Below are positions 24,938 through 33,871 of a stretch of 64,000 bases of DNA, one piece after another. Numbering within the stretch: the first letter of the stretch is position 1; every line of letters starts with the position of its first letter. This DNA comes from Sphingobacterium sp. N143 (GTDB lineage Bacteria; Bacteroidota; Bacteroidia; Sphingobacteriales; Sphingobacteriaceae). Made by a program: the position numbers and the translations under genes. The DNA is taken from NCBI RefSeq assembly GCF_030325625.1, contig NZ_JACAIS010000011.1, positions 62,001 to 126,000 on the forward strand, in the 5' to 3' direction. The notes below the pieces were generated by a model that saw only the letters and a list, made by a program, of their open reading frames with translations, searched no databases and had not been told where the DNA came from.

Positions 24938-26824
24938 ATGCTGAACAAGAAGATTACCCTAACAAAACTTGCTATTGTTCTTGCTATCGGTGGAGCAAAT
25001 GGCCAAATAAAGGATACAACGGCACTCAATGAAGTCATCATTAATCAAAACAGGCTTCAGATCCCATTTTCAAAACAGAGCAAGAATATACAAATTCTGA
25101 CACAAGAAGACATACAGCGTTTACCTAATCGTTCTATAAATGAGTTATTGACCAATATACCTGGAGTGGACATCCGGCAAAGAGGACCTTTCGGCTCTCA
25201 AGCTGATATTAGCATCGACGGGGGATCATTTGAGCAGACGGCGATCTTATTAAATGGTGTCAAGATTACAGACCCTCAGAGTGCACATCATAATATGAAC
25301 CTCCCGGTACCCTTAGAAGCTATTGAACGGATCGAAATTATTAGGGGGCCAGCATCCCGTATTTTTGGCATCAATGCATTGACAGGAGCAATCAATATCG
25401 TCACCAAGAAGGTCGATTCCAATCAGCTAAGCACCCAGGTATATGCTGGTTCCTCTTTTAAAGATAACGAACAGACAAATTCAGGTAAATATTATGGAAA
25501 AGGCCTACAGTTTGGAGGGCAGTTTCTTGCAGGAAAAACCAGTCATGGCCTCTATTTAGGTCACGAAGATACCAATGGACAGCGCTACAATACCACCGCT
25601 AACAACAACAAAATCTATTACGATGGCAGCTACCAACCCAATGATGCCAATCAGATAAAGGCAAATTTTGGTTATATCAACAATCAGTTCGGCGCAAATG
25701 GTTATTACGCTGCTCCCACAGATAAGGAAGCCTATGAGCAAGTCAAAACAGTGTTTTCCTCTTTACAGTCCAAGCATCAGGTAACACCCAGTTTTTCGAT
25801 CAGCCCCCGCCTTAGCAACCGGTACAATGAGGACGAATATTGGTATTTGGGCAGGGAGACCACCAAGGGCCGGGCAAAACATTATAGCAATGTTTTTGGG
25901 GCAGAGATCAATGCTGCACTGGAACAAACCTATGGTACTTTTGGTTTGGGGTTAGAAAGCAGATTCGAACGGATCAATAGCACAAGTATCGGTCTTCACA
26001 ATCGTGAAAATTACGGTGGTTATCTAGAATTTAAAACCGAATCGATAGACAAATTAATGCTCAATGCAGGTGCATATATCAACTACAATTCCAAATTTGG
26101 CTGGCAGATATTCCCTGGCTTGGACCTTGGTTATGATATTACTGAACATTGGAAACTTGTTTTCAATGCTGGATCGAGCCAACGGGTACCCTCCTTTACC
26201 GATCTATACAACAACCAGACTGCCAATATCGGAAATCCAGATCTGACCTCAGAAAATGCATATCAGATCGAAGGTGGCATCAAATATCTCTCCAGCCGCA
26301 TTATCGCACAGGCAGGTTACTTTCATCGCAAAATAAATAATTTTATCGATTGGCAAAAAACAACGGACGCGGCAGATACCGGAACAGTGATTCCTTGGCA
26401 GCCGTCCAATATTGGGAAAAATACGATGGATGGCTTAAACGTTTCCTTCCGTTACAACCTCAGCGATTCAGATGCCGACACTAAGTATTATACGACACTA
26501 AGTTACAATTATCTTCATCCAACGGTAAAAATTGAAAATGGTATGCTGTCCAAATATGCTATCGAAAGCCTAAGACATCAGGTCATCCTTAATTTTACCG
26601 TTCAACACAAAAACTGGATGTTCACCACGGCCAATCGTTTCAACGAACGCATCAGTTACAAATCTTATTTCATTGCCGATCTAAGAGCATCTTATCAGCT
26701 GAACGATTTCAATATATTTGCCGATGTACAAAACCTCTTTGACAAGAGCTATATTGAAGCTGCTGCCGTGCCGATGCCCGGAAGATGGTTTAACCTAGGT
26801 GCGAAATACCGTATAAAATATTAG
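24938..26824 (+). CDS. btuB: TonB-dependent vitamin B12 receptor, BtuB-like
   Basis: Outer-membrane barrel receptor of about 628 residues, short for the family as is usual for BtuB. Signal peptide from ATG 24938 (MLNKKITLTKLAIVLAIGGANG), then the plug domain (NEVIINQNRLQIPFSK, LLTNIPGVDIRQRGPFGSQ, GPASRIFGINALTGAINIVTKK), then a barrel ending in a C-terminal aromatic strand. The cobalamin riboswitch in its leader is the main evidence for substrate. No carboxypeptidase-like N-domain is present. No ABC-transporter genes for B12 follow, so the inner-membrane partners are elsewhere or could be the FecCD system at the left edge (less likely). Confidence 0.88.
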   Translation: MLNKKITLTKLAIVLAIGGANGQIKDTTALNEVIINQNRLQIPFSKQSKNIQILTQEDIQRLPNRSINELLTNIPGVDIRQRGPFGSQADISIDGGSFEQTAILLNGVKITDPQSAHHNMNLPVPLEAIERIEIIRGPASRIFGINALTGAINIVTKKVDSNQLSTQVYAGSSFKDNEQTNSGKYYGKGLQFGGQFLAGKTSHGLYLGHEDTNGQRYNTTANNNKIYYDGSYQPNDANQIKANFGYINNQFGANGYYAAPTDKEAYEQVKTVFSSLQSKHQVTPSFSISPRLSNRYNEDEYWYLGRETTKGRAKHYSNVFGAEINAALEQTYGTFGLGLESRFERINSTSIGLHNRENYGGYLEFKTESIDKLMLNAGAYINYNSKFGWQIFPGLDLGYDITEHWKLVFNAGSSQRVPSFTDLYNNQTANIGNPDLTSENAYQIEGGIKYLSSRIIAQAGYFHRKINNFIDWQKTTDAADTGTVIPWQPSNIGKNTMDGLNVSFRYNLSDSDADTKYYTTLSYNYLHPTVKIENGMLSKYAIESLRHQVILNFTVQHKNWMFTTANRFNERISYKSYFIADLRASYQLNDFNIFADVQNLFDKSYIEAAAVPMPGRWFNLGAKYRIKY

Positions 26825-26912
26825 GGAGCTCATAGCTGCCATCAGGGTTTGTCGGTTCAATAATAAGAAATTCGGACGAAACTCTAGTGCGGTTGATCTT
26901 ATCATGCCATAT

Positions 26913-26949
26913 ATACTTCCCCAAAGGATCAAGTCTTTTGGGGAAGTAT
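26913..26949. terminator. Hairpin between convergent genes
   Basis: ATACTTCCCCAAA (26913-26925) pairs with TTTGGGGAAGTAT (26937-26949), a perfect 13-bp stem between btuB and the ThuA-like gene. No immediate T run. Confidence 0.6.
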
Positions 26950-26966
26950 GACTTGGATTACAGTTT

Positions 26967-27680
26967 TTATTTTTGGGGGATCACAGATAGTATACCTTCG
27001 ATCAGGTGTTTTTGAAATTCAGGCTCATCATAAGACTCTTCAGTATGTCCAAGTCCAGTGTAAAAGACTTTACCACCATCATAGTTCTGTACCCATGATA
27101 TGGGGTGCTTGTCGCCCATTTTTCCGCCTTTATAGCTCTTTTCATCCAAATTCATCAGCACATGCAATCCATCTTTCACATCTTTGAAATTATACCATTC
27201 ATCCTTATGCCACCAGATCGGGTCCAGATGTTTTGTTGCTGGATGCTCCCGGTCTAATACATCGATTTTAGCTTTTTGCACAGCGGGATGTGAAGTAAAA
27301 TAAGCACCCACCAGACCATTGTACCAAGGCCAGTCAAACTCCGTATCCGTTGCAGCATGAATACCGGCAAAACCTTTCCCTGATTGGATATAGCGCATAA
27401 AGGCACCTTCTTGCGCAGAATCCAAAATATCCCCCGTGGTACTTAAGAATATAATCGCATCATATTTTTTTAGGCCCTGATCGGTAAATAATGTAGCGTC
27501 TTCCGAATGGTCAGCCTTGATTTTCACCTTGTCCAACAGTTGCGTAAGCACCTGCACCCCTTTTTCGATACTTTTATGCCTAAATCCTTGTGTCTTACTA
27601 AAGATCAATACTTGCCTTTGCGCATGTGCATGGACAACGGTTCCAAAAAGGAAAAATAAAAAAATGAAGATTCTATTCAT
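26967..27680 (-). CDS. Secreted ThuA-domain protein
   Basis: 237 residues with signal peptide (MNRIFIFLFFLFGTVVHAHA). ThuA (class I glutamine amidotransferase-like) fold: VLIFSKTQGFRHKSI, YDAIIFLSTTGDIL, GKGFAGIHAATDTEFDWPWY, then HPISWVQNYDGGKVFYTGLGHTEESY near the C-terminus. The family is tied to trehalose or glycoside utilisation, often with 3-keto-sugar chemistry, but the reaction is not firmly known. Transcribed leftwards, probably alone. Confidence 0.9.
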   Translation of the reverse strand: MNRIFIFLFFLFGTVVHAHAQRQVLIFSKTQGFRHKSIEKGVQVLTQLLDKVKIKADHSEDATLFTDQGLKKYDAIIFLSTTGDILDSAQEGAFMRYIQSGKGFAGIHAATDTEFDWPWYNGLVGAYFTSHPAVQKAKIDVLDREHPATKHLDPIWWHKDEWYNFKDVKDGLHVLMNLDEKSYKGGKMGDKHPISWVQNYDGGKVFYTGLGHTEESYDEPEFQKHLIEGILSVIPQK

Positions 27681-27754
27681 GATATAAATGGTTATAATTT
27701 CAGTTTAAGTTGAGGAGCAAAATCAATTGCAACTACAGGCAAAACTCCTCTGAT

Positions 27755-27797
27755 CAGGAATGGGCCGTATATTCTCCCCATATACGGCCCATTCCTG
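27755..27797. terminator. Perfect 17-bp hairpin downstream of aroB
   Basis: CAGGAATGGGCCGTATA (27755-27771) pairs with TATACGGCCCATTCCTG (27781-27797). It lies 7 bases after the aroB stop in the leftward direction. No T run follows, so it may protect the 3' end rather than terminate by itself. Confidence 0.6.
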
Positions 27798-27803
27798 AAA
27801 ATT

Positions 27804-28871
27804 TTATGATCCAATCAGCTCTCGATAGAAATCGAGGCTCTCGATAATATCCTCTTCAGATACAAAAATATCATATTGGCAGCTACCGATTTTATTCAGT
27901 AAGGCAAAACCGATCTGATTGGATAGATTTTTCTTATCATTTCGCATCAGGTCCAACAGGGTCGTATCGATAGCCGAATCGAACCTATAATCACCAAAAT
28001 GCTGTCTAAAAGTATGGATCAGATCTTCTAGCTCCTCCAACGAAAGTCCGTTCAATTTGTGCGAGAGATAGCCCTCGCAGATCATTCCAATAGCAATGGC
28101 TTCACCATGCAATAAAGAATTACGGTCATTTAAGAGTGAGTAGCCTTCAATGGCATGCCCGATAGTATGTCCAAAATTCAAGATCTTCCGCAGGCCTTTT
28201 TCTTTAGGGTCTTCGAGAATAACGCTGTTTTTGATCGAAACTGAATGCTTAACCAAGCTATTATCAATCTGATCAATTGACAGGGCCTTTACCTGATCGT
28301 AATATGCACGGTCGAAAATCAGTCCATGTTTAATAACTTCCGCAAATCCCGATGCAAGCTGGCGGGGCTCCAGGGTCTTTAAAAACTGGCTCGAAATAAA
28401 TACCGCCTGCGGCTGGGCAAATGTTCCGATGATATTCTTGACACTGCCCATATCTATCCCCGTCTTCCCACCGACAGAAGCATCCACCTGTGAAAGCAAT
28501 GTTGTCGGGATCTGGATAAAATCCATCCCTCGTTTAAAGGTGGACGCTGCAAATCCCCCCATATCGGTAACGACACCTCCCCCCAGGTTAATGAGCAGGG
28601 AGTGGCGGTCAGCTCCAAAATCGAGCATATTTTGCCATACACCGATACAAAAATCTATATTTTTATTCTCCTCACCAGGATCAACTTCTATAATATCATA
28701 ATTGGATAAATTGGGCAGGGCTTGTTGAAACAATGGCAAGCAATTGTCTAAGGTATTGGTATCTACCAGCACAATGATTTTTGAGTAATGCCGTTCTGCT
28801 AAAAATGTCTCTAACGAGGCCAATGTATCATCAAAATATACCCGATAGCCCAAACTTTCTATGACTTCCAT
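27804..28871 (-). CDS. aroB: 3-dehydroquinate synthase
   Basis: Second step of the shikimate pathway: DAHP to 3-dehydroquinate, NAD- and metal-dependent. 355 residues. NAD-binding text DPGEENKNIDFCIGVW and NLGGGVVTDMGGFAASTFKRG, active-site QVDASVGGKTGID, metal ligands within GFAEVIKHGLIFD and LNFGHTIGHAIE, plus HGEAIAIGM. All key segments are intact. Leftward, about 50 bp downstream of the small S4-domain gene. Confidence 0.97.
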   Translation of the reverse strand: MEVIESLGYRVYFDDTLASLETFLAERHYSKIIVLVDTNTLDNCLPLFQQALPNLSNYDIIEVDPGEENKNIDFCIGVWQNMLDFGADRHSLLINLGGGVVTDMGGFAASTFKRGMDFIQIPTTLLSQVDASVGGKTGIDMGSVKNIIGTFAQPQAVFISSQFLKTLEPRQLASGFAEVIKHGLIFDRAYYDQVKALSIDQIDNSLVKHSVSIKNSVILEDPKEKGLRKILNFGHTIGHAIEGYSLLNDRNSLLHGEAIAIGMICEGYLSHKLNGLSLEELEDLIHTFRQHFGDYRFDSAIDTTLLDLMRNDKKNLSNQIGFALLNKIGSCQYDIFVSEEDIIESLDFYRELIGS

Positions 28872-28921
28872 TCTACGATTCTTTAAGGTTTAAGTTTTCT
28901 ATTTACCAATATTGTTTAATA

Positions 28922-29128
28922 TTACACCAATTTTATTTCCATACCATCAAATTCAACCACATCACCAGGTCTCAATTTCAATCTTTTCCGATAATCCACC
29001 TGCCCATTATACTTCACATACCCTTCTTCCACAACCCATTGAGCCATAGCACCATGCTCAACCCAATTTAAAGCTTTAAGTAACTGGATAAGCTGTATAT
29101 ACTCGCCCTCTATTTTAAATTCTTGCAT
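28922..29128 (-). CDS. RNA-binding S4-domain protein (YbcJ/YaaA type)
   Basis: 68 residues forming a single S4 RNA-binding domain: FKIEGEYIQLIQLLKALNWVEHGAMAQWVVEEGYVKYNGQ, then KLRPGDVVEFDG. Short stand-alone S4 proteins of this type are widespread and thought to bind structured RNA, possibly in ribosome or stress functions. Divergent from the proline dehydrogenase gene. Probably shares a leftward transcript with aroB. Confidence 0.88.
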   Translation of the reverse strand: MQEFKIEGEYIQLIQLLKALNWVEHGAMAQWVVEEGYVKYNGQVDYRKRLKLRPGDVVEFDGMEIKLV

Positions 29129-29195
29129 TTCACAAAAATAGTGGTTTAACTGGGGAATACAAGAATAATCATCGTTTTAATGCTTACTAAATTGC

Positions 29196-29203
29196 TACAT
29201 TTG
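29196..29203 (+). promoter_or_regulatory. -7 element of the proline dehydrogenase gene
   Basis: TACATTTG, a perfect TAnnTTTG box 19 bp before ATG 29223. It rules against the alternative upstream TTG start at 29208, which would sit at the transcription start. Confidence 0.5.
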
Positions 29204-29222
29204 CCTATTGCAAATAAAGATT

Positions 29223-30419
29223 ATGATTGAGAATTCTGAGCCCAGAACATTATCCTTTGATAATACAGAGATCGCTTTTAAAAGTAAAAGTGATAAGGAT
29301 TTGGAAAGAGCGTATTGGTTATTCAAAATAATAGCGAATAACTTTTTGACAAAAGTAGGTCCATCCATGACCAACTTTGCGCTGAACATTGGACTACCGA
29401 TCCAAGGTATCATCCGTAAGACAATCTTCAAACATTTTTGTGGCGGAGAGACCATCGAAGGCTGTGAAACAGCGATCAATGAGTTAGGAGAAAATGGCGT
29501 TGGAACTATTTTAGACTATTCAGTAGAGGGTGAAGAGACCGAAAAAGCATTTGATGCTTGCTGTGAAGAGGTGTTGCGTACTGTCATTGCTGCCAGTAAA
29601 AACAAGTACATCCCTTTTTCTGTATTTAAACCTACAGGACTAGGCCGTTTTGAATTGTTTGAAAAAGTCAATGCCAAAGAAAGCTTGACAGAAGCGGAGC
29701 AGGCAGAATATCAGCGCATGTTGGACCGTACAGACCGTATCTGTAAAGCCTGCCATCAGGCTGGTGTAAAAGTATTGGTTGATGCCGAACATTCCTGGAT
29801 CCAAGATGCTATAGACGACATTGCGCGCGAAATGATGGAAAAATACAATATGGAAAAACTTATTGTCTATAATACCTATCAGTTATACCGCAGCGATAAA
29901 TTGGCATCATTAAAAGCAGATTTCGAATATGCCAAAGTAAGAGGGTTTTATATGGGTGCTAAGATTGTTCGCGGTGCCTATATGGAGATCGAGCGGGCCC
30001 GTGCCGAACAGAAAGGTTATGCAGATCCGATCCAGCCCAACAAAGCTGCCTCAGACAGAGATTACAATGAAGCCATCGAGTTTATATTGGATCACCTGGA
30101 CCACTTCGGATTAATGGCAGGTACACACAATGAAGATAGCAGCATGTTATTGGCTAAAGAGATTGACAAACGCGGTATCGACAGATCCACAGATCGTATC
30201 TTTTTCGCACAGTTATTGGGCATGTCTGACAATTTGAGCTTCAACTTGGCGGCACATGGTTATAATGTAGCTAAATACATGCCTTATGGACCTGTTAAAG
30301 CGGTTATGCCTTACCTGTTCAGAAGAGCACAGGAAAATACCTCTGTTGCCGGAGCAACAGGTCGAGAGTTAGGCCTCTTGATCAAAGAAAAACAAAGAAG
30401 AAAAGCTAGTCGTCGATAA
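29223..30419 (+). CDS. Proline dehydrogenase (monofunctional)
   Basis: FAD-dependent oxidation of proline to pyrroline-5-carboxylate, first step of proline use as carbon and nitrogen source. 398 residues from ATG 29223. Features of the PRODH barrel: YSVEGEETEKAFD, FKPTGLGRF, LVDAEHSWIQDAID, YNTYQLYR, GAKIVRGAYMEIERARA, GTHNEDSS, FAQLLGMSDNLSF and the C-terminal RRAQENTSVAGA. It lacks the P5C dehydrogenase half found in PutA. The stop codon lies inside the loop of its own terminator. Confidence 0.93.
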   Translation: MIENSEPRTLSFDNTEIAFKSKSDKDLERAYWLFKIIANNFLTKVGPSMTNFALNIGLPIQGIIRKTIFKHFCGGETIEGCETAINELGENGVGTILDYSVEGEETEKAFDACCEEVLRTVIAASKNKYIPFSVFKPTGLGRFELFEKVNAKESLTEAEQAEYQRMLDRTDRICKACHQAGVKVLVDAEHSWIQDAIDDIAREMMEKYNMEKLIVYNTYQLYRSDKLASLKADFEYAKVRGFYMGAKIVRGAYMEIERARAEQKGYADPIQPNKAASDRDYNEAIEFILDHLDHFGLMAGTHNEDSSMLLAKEIDKRGIDRSTDRIFFAQLLGMSDNLSFNLAAHGYNVAKYMPYGPVKAVMPYLFRRAQENTSVAGATGRELGLLIKEKQRRKASRR

Positions 30420-30433
30420 CGACTAGCTTTTTT
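30401..30433 (+). terminator. Terminator overlapping the proline dehydrogenase stop codon
   Basis: AAAAGCTAGTCG (30401-30412) pairs with CGACTAGCTTTT (30420-30431), with two more T after. The TAA stop (30417-30419) is in the 7-base loop, so the last codons form the 5' stem. Confidence 0.9.
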
Positions 30434-30579
30434 CCATCTGCCCCTCAAGAAACGTTCCTCCTTGAAGCCTTCCACAAGGGAGACCTTCCCTAAGCAATGG
30501 GTTGGCACGATCGTGCTACCTTATATTCAATTGCAATAAGCTAATTGCAAAATCATTCCAGATTCTTGAAACAATTATT

Positions 30580-30587
30580 TATGTTTG
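30580..30587 (+). promoter_or_regulatory. -7 element of the acyl-CoA ligase gene
   Basis: TATGTTTG, perfect TAnnTTTG. Predicted start near 30593. No matching -33 box. Confidence 0.45.
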
Positions 30588-30632
30588 CAAACTTTTCCCC
30601 TTAAAATGCAGTTCATAGGAAAGGGGGTTCCA

Positions 30633-32435
30633 ATGGAACTAAAACTATTATTTGAAATGGAAGACAAACTTAGATTATTTGACCTTGCTCGTCATCAGGT
30701 CAGCAAATATCCCAATCTCGACATTTTTGCACATAAGATAGACGGCAAGTGGAATTATATCAAAACAGCAGATTTTCTCAAACAAGTAGATGACCTTTCC
30801 AAAGGATTGGTCGAACTCGGCGTAAAGCCCAATGAAAAAGTTGGCCTCATCGCAGGGAGCAGTGTAGAATGGCATATTGTTGATTTTGCCATTCAGCAGA
30901 TTGGTGCTGTTGTTGTCGCTATTTATCCTAATATTACAGACGCAGACTACCAGTATATCTTCAATGATGCCGAGATCAGGGTATGTATCGTAAGCAATAA
31001 AAGCCTTTATGAGCGATTGATGCATCTGACCGAATCAATCTATACTTTAAAATACATTTTCTGTATGGCAGACCAGGAGGCAACACGAAGCTGGAACGAA
31101 CTCAAAGAGCTGGGAACCAACTGTCCAGAGGGTACCCTAAGCCAGTTACGTGATCAGGTCCAATCCAATGATCTTGCCACCTTAATTTATACATCGGGTA
31201 CAACTGGAAAACCAAAGGGAGTCATGCTCTCCCATGATAATATTTTTTCGAATGTATTGGGTGCTGCCGAAATTACTCCCTGTAAAGCTTACGACCGGGG
31301 TTTGACCTTCCTCCCTCCTTGTCACGCCTACGAACGCATGGTTCTCTATACTTATATGTATTTGGGCTTTACGATTCATATTGCCGAATCATTTGATAAG
31401 ATCGGAGACAATCTCAAAGAAGTCCAACCTCACATTATGACGGTCGTGCCCCGGATCCTTGAAAAAGTTTATGAAAAAATCATGAAGACAGGCCATGATC
31501 TTAAAGGATACAAAAGAAAAGTCTTTGATTGGGCCGTAGCCGTAGCAGAAGAATATGATCCAAATCCTGCAAAAAGAAGTTTTGCTTATACTATGCGGCT
31601 AAAGCTAGCGAAGAAGCTTGTGCTCGACAAATGGTATGAAGCACTAGGCGGCAAATTATTGACAGTAGCCTCAGGTTCTGCTTCTTTGCACAGTAAATTG
31701 ACCCGGGCATTCTTGGCAGCTGGAATTCCGTTGTATGAAGGTTATGGCATGACAGAAGCGTCTCCCCTTATTGCTGTCAATCATTACATCAAAGGTATAC
31801 GGGTCGGCACAGTTGGACTCCCAGTCCGTTTTGTCGAAATTAAGCTTGCCGATGATGGTGAAATATTGGTCAAAGGACCAAATGTCATGATGGGCTATTA
31901 CAAAAATAAAGCTGAAACCGACAAAACAATTATAGACGGTTGGCTACATACTGGTGACATCGGTAAATGGGAAGATGAGAAATTCCTCAAAATTATCGAC
32001 CGTAAAAAAGAAATGTTTAAGATTTCAGGTGGAAAATACGTTATTCCGCAACCCATAGAGACCAAACTTGTCGAATCTAAATTTATCGAGCAGGCTATGG
32101 TCATTGGTGACGGTATGAAATTCGCGTCAGCATTCATCGTCCCTAATTATGCCCATTTATTGGATTGGGCCAAAAACGATGCCCCCGAACTTGCCCGTAT
32201 GAGCAAGGAAGACTTCCTTAACACCCCGGTTATCATTAAAAAAGTAAATCAGGAAGTGCGACAGGCCAACCAGCACTTTGGCAACTGGGAACAGATCAAA
32301 AAACCTATTATCCTGAACAATGAATTTACCATTGAAAATGGTGAGCTGACCCCCACACTCAAGATGAAACGTAAGGTGATCCTTGAACATCATCAAGAGG
32401 AATTCAATGCACTTTATCATATGGAGAATGATTAA
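30633..32435 (+). CDS. Long-chain fatty acid-CoA ligase (AMP-forming)
   Basis: Adenylate-forming enzyme that activates fatty acids to acyl-CoA for lipid synthesis or breakdown. About 600 residues. P-loop-like motif LIYTSGTTGKPKGVMLSH, the A5 motif YEGYGMTEASPL, GWLHTGDIG and DRKKEMFKISGGKYV (hinge and catalytic region). The start is ATG 30633, preceded by GGAAAGGGGG; ATG 30606 is an alternative in the same frame. It resembles the FadD15/ACSL-type group common in Bacteroidota rather than E. coli FadD. Xpt follows 52 bp later on the same strand. Confidence 0.93.
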   Translation: MELKLLFEMEDKLRLFDLARHQVSKYPNLDIFAHKIDGKWNYIKTADFLKQVDDLSKGLVELGVKPNEKVGLIAGSSVEWHIVDFAIQQIGAVVVAIYPNITDADYQYIFNDAEIRVCIVSNKSLYERLMHLTESIYTLKYIFCMADQEATRSWNELKELGTNCPEGTLSQLRDQVQSNDLATLIYTSGTTGKPKGVMLSHDNIFSNVLGAAEITPCKAYDRGLTFLPPCHAYERMVLYTYMYLGFTIHIAESFDKIGDNLKEVQPHIMTVVPRILEKVYEKIMKTGHDLKGYKRKVFDWAVAVAEEYDPNPAKRSFAYTMRLKLAKKLVLDKWYEALGGKLLTVASGSASLHSKLTRAFLAAGIPLYEGYGMTEASPLIAVNHYIKGIRVGTVGLPVRFVEIKLADDGEILVKGPNVMMGYYKNKAETDKTIIDGWLHTGDIGKWEDEKFLKIIDRKKEMFKISGGKYVIPQPIETKLVESKFIEQAMVIGDGMKFASAFIVPNYAHLLDWAKNDAPELARMSKEDFLNTPVIIKKVNQEVRQANQHFGNWEQIKKPIILNNEFTIENGELTPTLKMKRKVILEHHQEEFNALYHMEND

Positions 32436-32487
32436 AGTTCATACGGAGTAAATTGAAATGTATATCGTAATTATTATAAATTAACAC

Positions 32488-33066
32488 ATGAAATTATTAA
32501 AGGATAGAATCCTTCATGACGGCAAAAGTCTTGCTGGCGGGATACTCAAAGTAGACAACTTCATCAATCACCAGATGGATCCCGTCTTAATGAAATCCAT
32601 TGCTGTGGAGTTCGTCCGCCGTTTTGCAGATCTACCGATCAACAAAATTATTACCATTGAAGCGAGCGGCATCGCCCCTGCCATTATGCTGGGATACCTA
32701 TTAGAACTACCTGTGGTATTTGTTAAAAAAGCCAAACCCAAAACCATGGGAGACATGTATGTCAGTGAAGTTCATTCCTTTACAAAAAACAGGACCTACG
32801 ATATTTGTGTCAGCAAAGAATTTCTATCTCCTGATGACAACATTCTCTTTATTGATGATTTCTTGGCCAATGGAAATGCTGCTTTCGGCATTTTGGACCT
32901 GGTCAGACAGTCAGGAGCGTCCCTGATGGGTATGGGATTTATTATTGAAAAGTCTTTTCAAGAAGGAGGTAAAAGGCTAAGAGCACTACCAGCCATGCGG
33001 ATAGAATCTCTTGCCCGCATAAAATCGCTGGAGGTTGACAAAGTAAGCTTCGAAGACAATGTGTAA
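32488..33066 (+). CDS. xpt: Xanthine phosphoribosyltransferase
   Basis: Purine salvage: xanthine plus PRPP to XMP. 192 residues, the length of Bacillus Xpt. N-terminal [30 protein letters not shown] is typical of Xpt, and the PRPP-binding loop [13 protein letters not shown] is intact. No purine riboswitch is visible in the 52-bp gap upstream. Ended by a strong bidirectional terminator. Confidence 0.95.
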   Translation: MKLLKDRILHDGKSLAGGILKVDNFINHQMDPVLMKSIAVEFVRRFADLPINKIITIEASGIAPAIMLGYLLELPVVFVKKAKPKTMGDMYVSEVHSFTKNRTYDICVSKEFLSPDDNILFIDDFLANGNAAFGILDLVRQSGASLMGMGFIIEKSFQEGGKRLRALPAMRIESLARIKSLEVDKVSFEDNV

Positions 33067-33152
33067 ACAGAGGATGCAAAGCATGGATAACTTGTCCTCT
33101 ACATCGAACTTATAGTTAAGGGTCAGCTCATCTCGGGCTGAGGCCCCAAAAT

Positions 33153-33186
33153 GTAAAAGCCCCGTCATGCTGACTGGGGCTTTTAC
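33153..33186. terminator. Bidirectional terminator between xpt and a convergent gene
   Basis: GTAAAAGCCCC (33153-33163) pairs with GGGGCTTTTAC (33176-33186), with extra TCA/TGA pairing in the loop. Confidence 0.85.
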
Positions 33187-33211
33187 GTTCAAACAACAAG
33201 ATAAAGTATCT

Positions 33212-33694
33212 TTAATCCCAACGATAATCGTTGTAAAAATCTTCCGGATGTCTACTGATCGGTACATCCTTGACCACACGGATATTAGCAGCACCTAAAT
33301 TGACATTCAACATAAATGAAGGCACACTGGCAGAAAAACTCCATCTTCCGTCTCTCCTATACACGTAGCCATTTCTATATGGATCATAGAAGGTGTTGTA
33401 ATCCCTGAAGTAAACATGATGCCTACTATCATATCTATGTGCCCTAGCCCATGATGGTGGACCATGTCGGTGGCCTTTTCGATACAACTTGGCTACTTCT
33501 TTATGATACTTCCGGTCTTCCTTTTCACGTTTCTCTACATACTTCCGATATTCCTTAGCCCTTTTTTCCTCGTATTTACGGCGTTCTTTGCTATGCTCCC
33601 ATCTGTCATATCCGCGATGTTGAGCCAAAGATTCTTTCGGAGCCATCAGAGCAAGGCTTCCGATTGCTAATACAAAGTATATCATCTTTTTCAT
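33212..33694 (-). CDS. Secreted basic, Tyr/Arg-rich protein of unknown function
   Basis: About 160 residues. Signal peptide MKKMIYFVLAIGSLALMAPKESLA from ATG 33694 (a GTG two codons upstream is in frame). The mature part starts with a strongly charged helical stretch of repeated R/K/E-x-Y units (RRKYEEKRAKEYRKYVEKRE). Then comes a Tyr/His/Arg-rich region (YFRDYNTFYDPYRNGYVY) and a short C-terminal beta part. I do not recognise a named family. Likely periplasmic or surface-bound. Divergent from mnmE. Confidence 0.7.
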   Translation of the reverse strand: MKKMIYFVLAIGSLALMAPKESLAQHRGYDRWEHSKERRKYEEKRAKEYRKYVEKREKEDRKYHKEVAKLYRKGHRHGPPSWARAHRYDSRHHVYFRDYNTFYDPYRNGYVYRRDGRWSFSASVPSFMLNVNLGAANIRVVKDVPISRHPEDFYNDYRWD

Positions 33695-33859
33695 AACCAC
33701 ATCATTTAAATTTACAATTCAACTATTTTACACTATATGTCTTGTTTATTTTTTACAAGCATTTCTATTGGTATGACATTGATGTCTGAACAAAGGTTTA
33801 ATCCGAAACCGTAATTTTTTTGTCCGGTTATTTTCCCCTTTCATTCCATCAATTTAACG

Positions 33860-33867
33860 TATCTTTG
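33860..33867 (+). promoter_or_regulatory. -7 element of mnmE
   Basis: TATCTTTG, perfect TAnnTTTG box ending 4 bp before the mnmE ATG, implying an almost leaderless message. No clear -33 box. Confidence 0.5.
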
Positions 33868-33871
33868 CACC

